Source of the DNA: Desulfobacterales bacterium
GTDB taxonomy: Bacteria > Desulfobacterota > Desulfobacteria > Desulfobacterales > Desulfobacteraceae
Direction of reading: 5' to 3'
NCBI GenBank assembly: GCA_022361535.1
Contig: JAKSAU010000368.1
Span: 1-6,448, forward strand
DNA length: 6,448 nt
Shown here in pieces: positions 5,896 through 6,448 of the stretch (positions are counted from its first letter, which is position 1; every line of letters starts with the position of its first letter). Position numbers and translations under genes: made by a program. The notes under the pieces are model-generated. The model was not told the origin of the DNA, did not search any database, and worked only from the letters and a program-made list of their open reading frames with translations.

Positions 5896-6448
5896 TTGGT
5901 AAACGTATCTGATTTAGTAAAACGGCTTGCACGTATTGAAACAGAAATAAACAATACCGTTATCGGTCAGGGCAATGTTGTAAGAGAAGTAATCATTGCC
6001 ATGCTGGCTGGCGGACATGCGATAGTGGAAGGTGTTCCCGGGCTTGGTAAAACCTTGTTGGTAAAAAGTATTGCCGCATCAGTGAATGCCCATTTCAGGC
6101 GGGTGCAGTTCACACCGGATCTGATGCCGTCAGACATTTGCGGCCATGAAATGTTTGAAATGAAAACAAACACATTTAAAGTTCGCCAAGGGCCGGTGTT
6201 TACAAATTTTCTACTTGCCGATGAAATCAACCGCGCACCTGCCAAGACCCAGTCAGCCCTTTTAGAGGTAATGCAGGAACACCAGGTAACCATTGAAGGC
6301 AGATCGTACCTACTCAAACCGCCGTTCCTGGTGCTTGCGACCCAGAACCCCATCGAGCATGAAGGAACCTATCCCCTGCCCCAGGCTCAGCTTGACAGGT
6401 TCCTTCTGAAAATATTTATCAATTATCCTGACATGGAAAGTGAAGCAG
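5896..6448 (+). CDS. MoxR family AAA+ ATPase, 3' end beyond the window
   Basis: The first 184 residues are visible and read cleanly as a MoxR-family AAA+ ATPase, a cytoplasmic chaperone-like ATPase usually about 310-330 residues long. Landmarks are VIGQ (22-25), Walker A GVPGLGKT (46-53), Walker B LLADE (106-110) followed by INRAPAKTQSALLEVMQE, sensor 1 ATQNP (148-152) and the arginine-finger region LDRF (166-169). All catalytic residues are present (K52, D109, E110, N151, R168), so the ATPase should be active. It starts at TTG 5896, 15 bases after the DUF4350 stop, with GGAGAG in front. The family normally works with a DUF58 or von Willebrand A partner, which is probably encoded just past the window edge. 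The missing piece is the lid domain. I do not assign a MoxR subfamily. Confidence 0.95.
   Translation, partial: MVNVSDLVKRLARIETEINNTVIGQGNVVREVIIAMLAGGHAIVEGVPGLGKTLLVKSIAASVNAHFRRVQFTPDLMPSDICGHEMFEMKTNTFKVRQGPVFTNFLLADEINRAPAKTQSALLEVMQEHQVTIEGRSYLLKPPFLVLATQNPIEHEGTYPLPQAQLDRFLLKIFINYPDMESEA

Noticed and set aside
5889..5912. ATG at 5889 as start of the moxR-like gene or a leader peptide
   Set aside because: It is out of frame with MoxR, stops after seven codons, and lies only 2 bases from the GGAG.
5967..6353. Minus-strand ORF of 128 codons
   Set aside because: It is antisense to the Walker A, Walker B and sensor 1 region of the clear MoxR gene, so it is a shadow.
1..6448. CRISPR array, insertion sequence or long repeats
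   Set aside because: No regularly spaced repeats, transposase motifs or long terminal inverted repeats were seen.

Overview
The window looks like chromosomal DNA of a moderately AT-rich Gram-negative bacterium. The protein style (RDD, SpoIIM-like, DUF4129, DUF4350 and MoxR in one run) and base composition would fit a sulfate-reducing deltaproteobacterium of the Desulfobacter type. That placement is an impression from memory, not something the sequence proves.

Layout. Positions 1-59 end in what looks like the 3' end of a tRNA: a T-arm, the acceptor 3' strand and an encoded CCA. No convincing anticodon arm or D-loop precedes it, so it may be a fragment or an attachment-site remnant. Positions 60-413 are AT-rich and hold no gene I can support. 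They do contain a dyad at 276-290, a -10-like hexamer at 309-314, and an antisense 47-codon ORF of doubtful meaning. From 414 to the right edge, six genes run on the plus strand with gaps of 15 bases or less, or with overlaps, and no visible internal terminator. This is one operon.

The genes in order are: (1) a multi-pass membrane protein with a small N-terminal domain, resembling the BPSS1780-type membrane proteins; (2) an RDD family membrane protein; (3) a SpoIIM-like (COG1300/DUF95) membrane protein; (4) a membrane protein with a C-terminal DUF4129 domain; (5) a DUF4350 membrane protein; (6) a MoxR-family AAA+ ATPase, cut off by the window edge. A DUF58 protein commonly follows MoxR in such clusters and is the predicted next gene.

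How they may work together. MoxR ATPases are thought to act as chaperone-like remodelling machines, usually with a DUF58 or von Willebrand A partner. Here the ATPase is encoded behind five membrane proteins, four of them of families that recur with MoxR. A reasonable inference is a cytoplasmic ATPase acting on, or assembling, an inner-membrane complex. The substrate and purpose cannot be read from the sequence. The cluster type is widespread but poorly characterised. The most distinctive local features are the extra first gene, two TTG starts with good ribosome binding sites, and an acidic/basic charged insert with a CxC pair in the DUF4350 protein.
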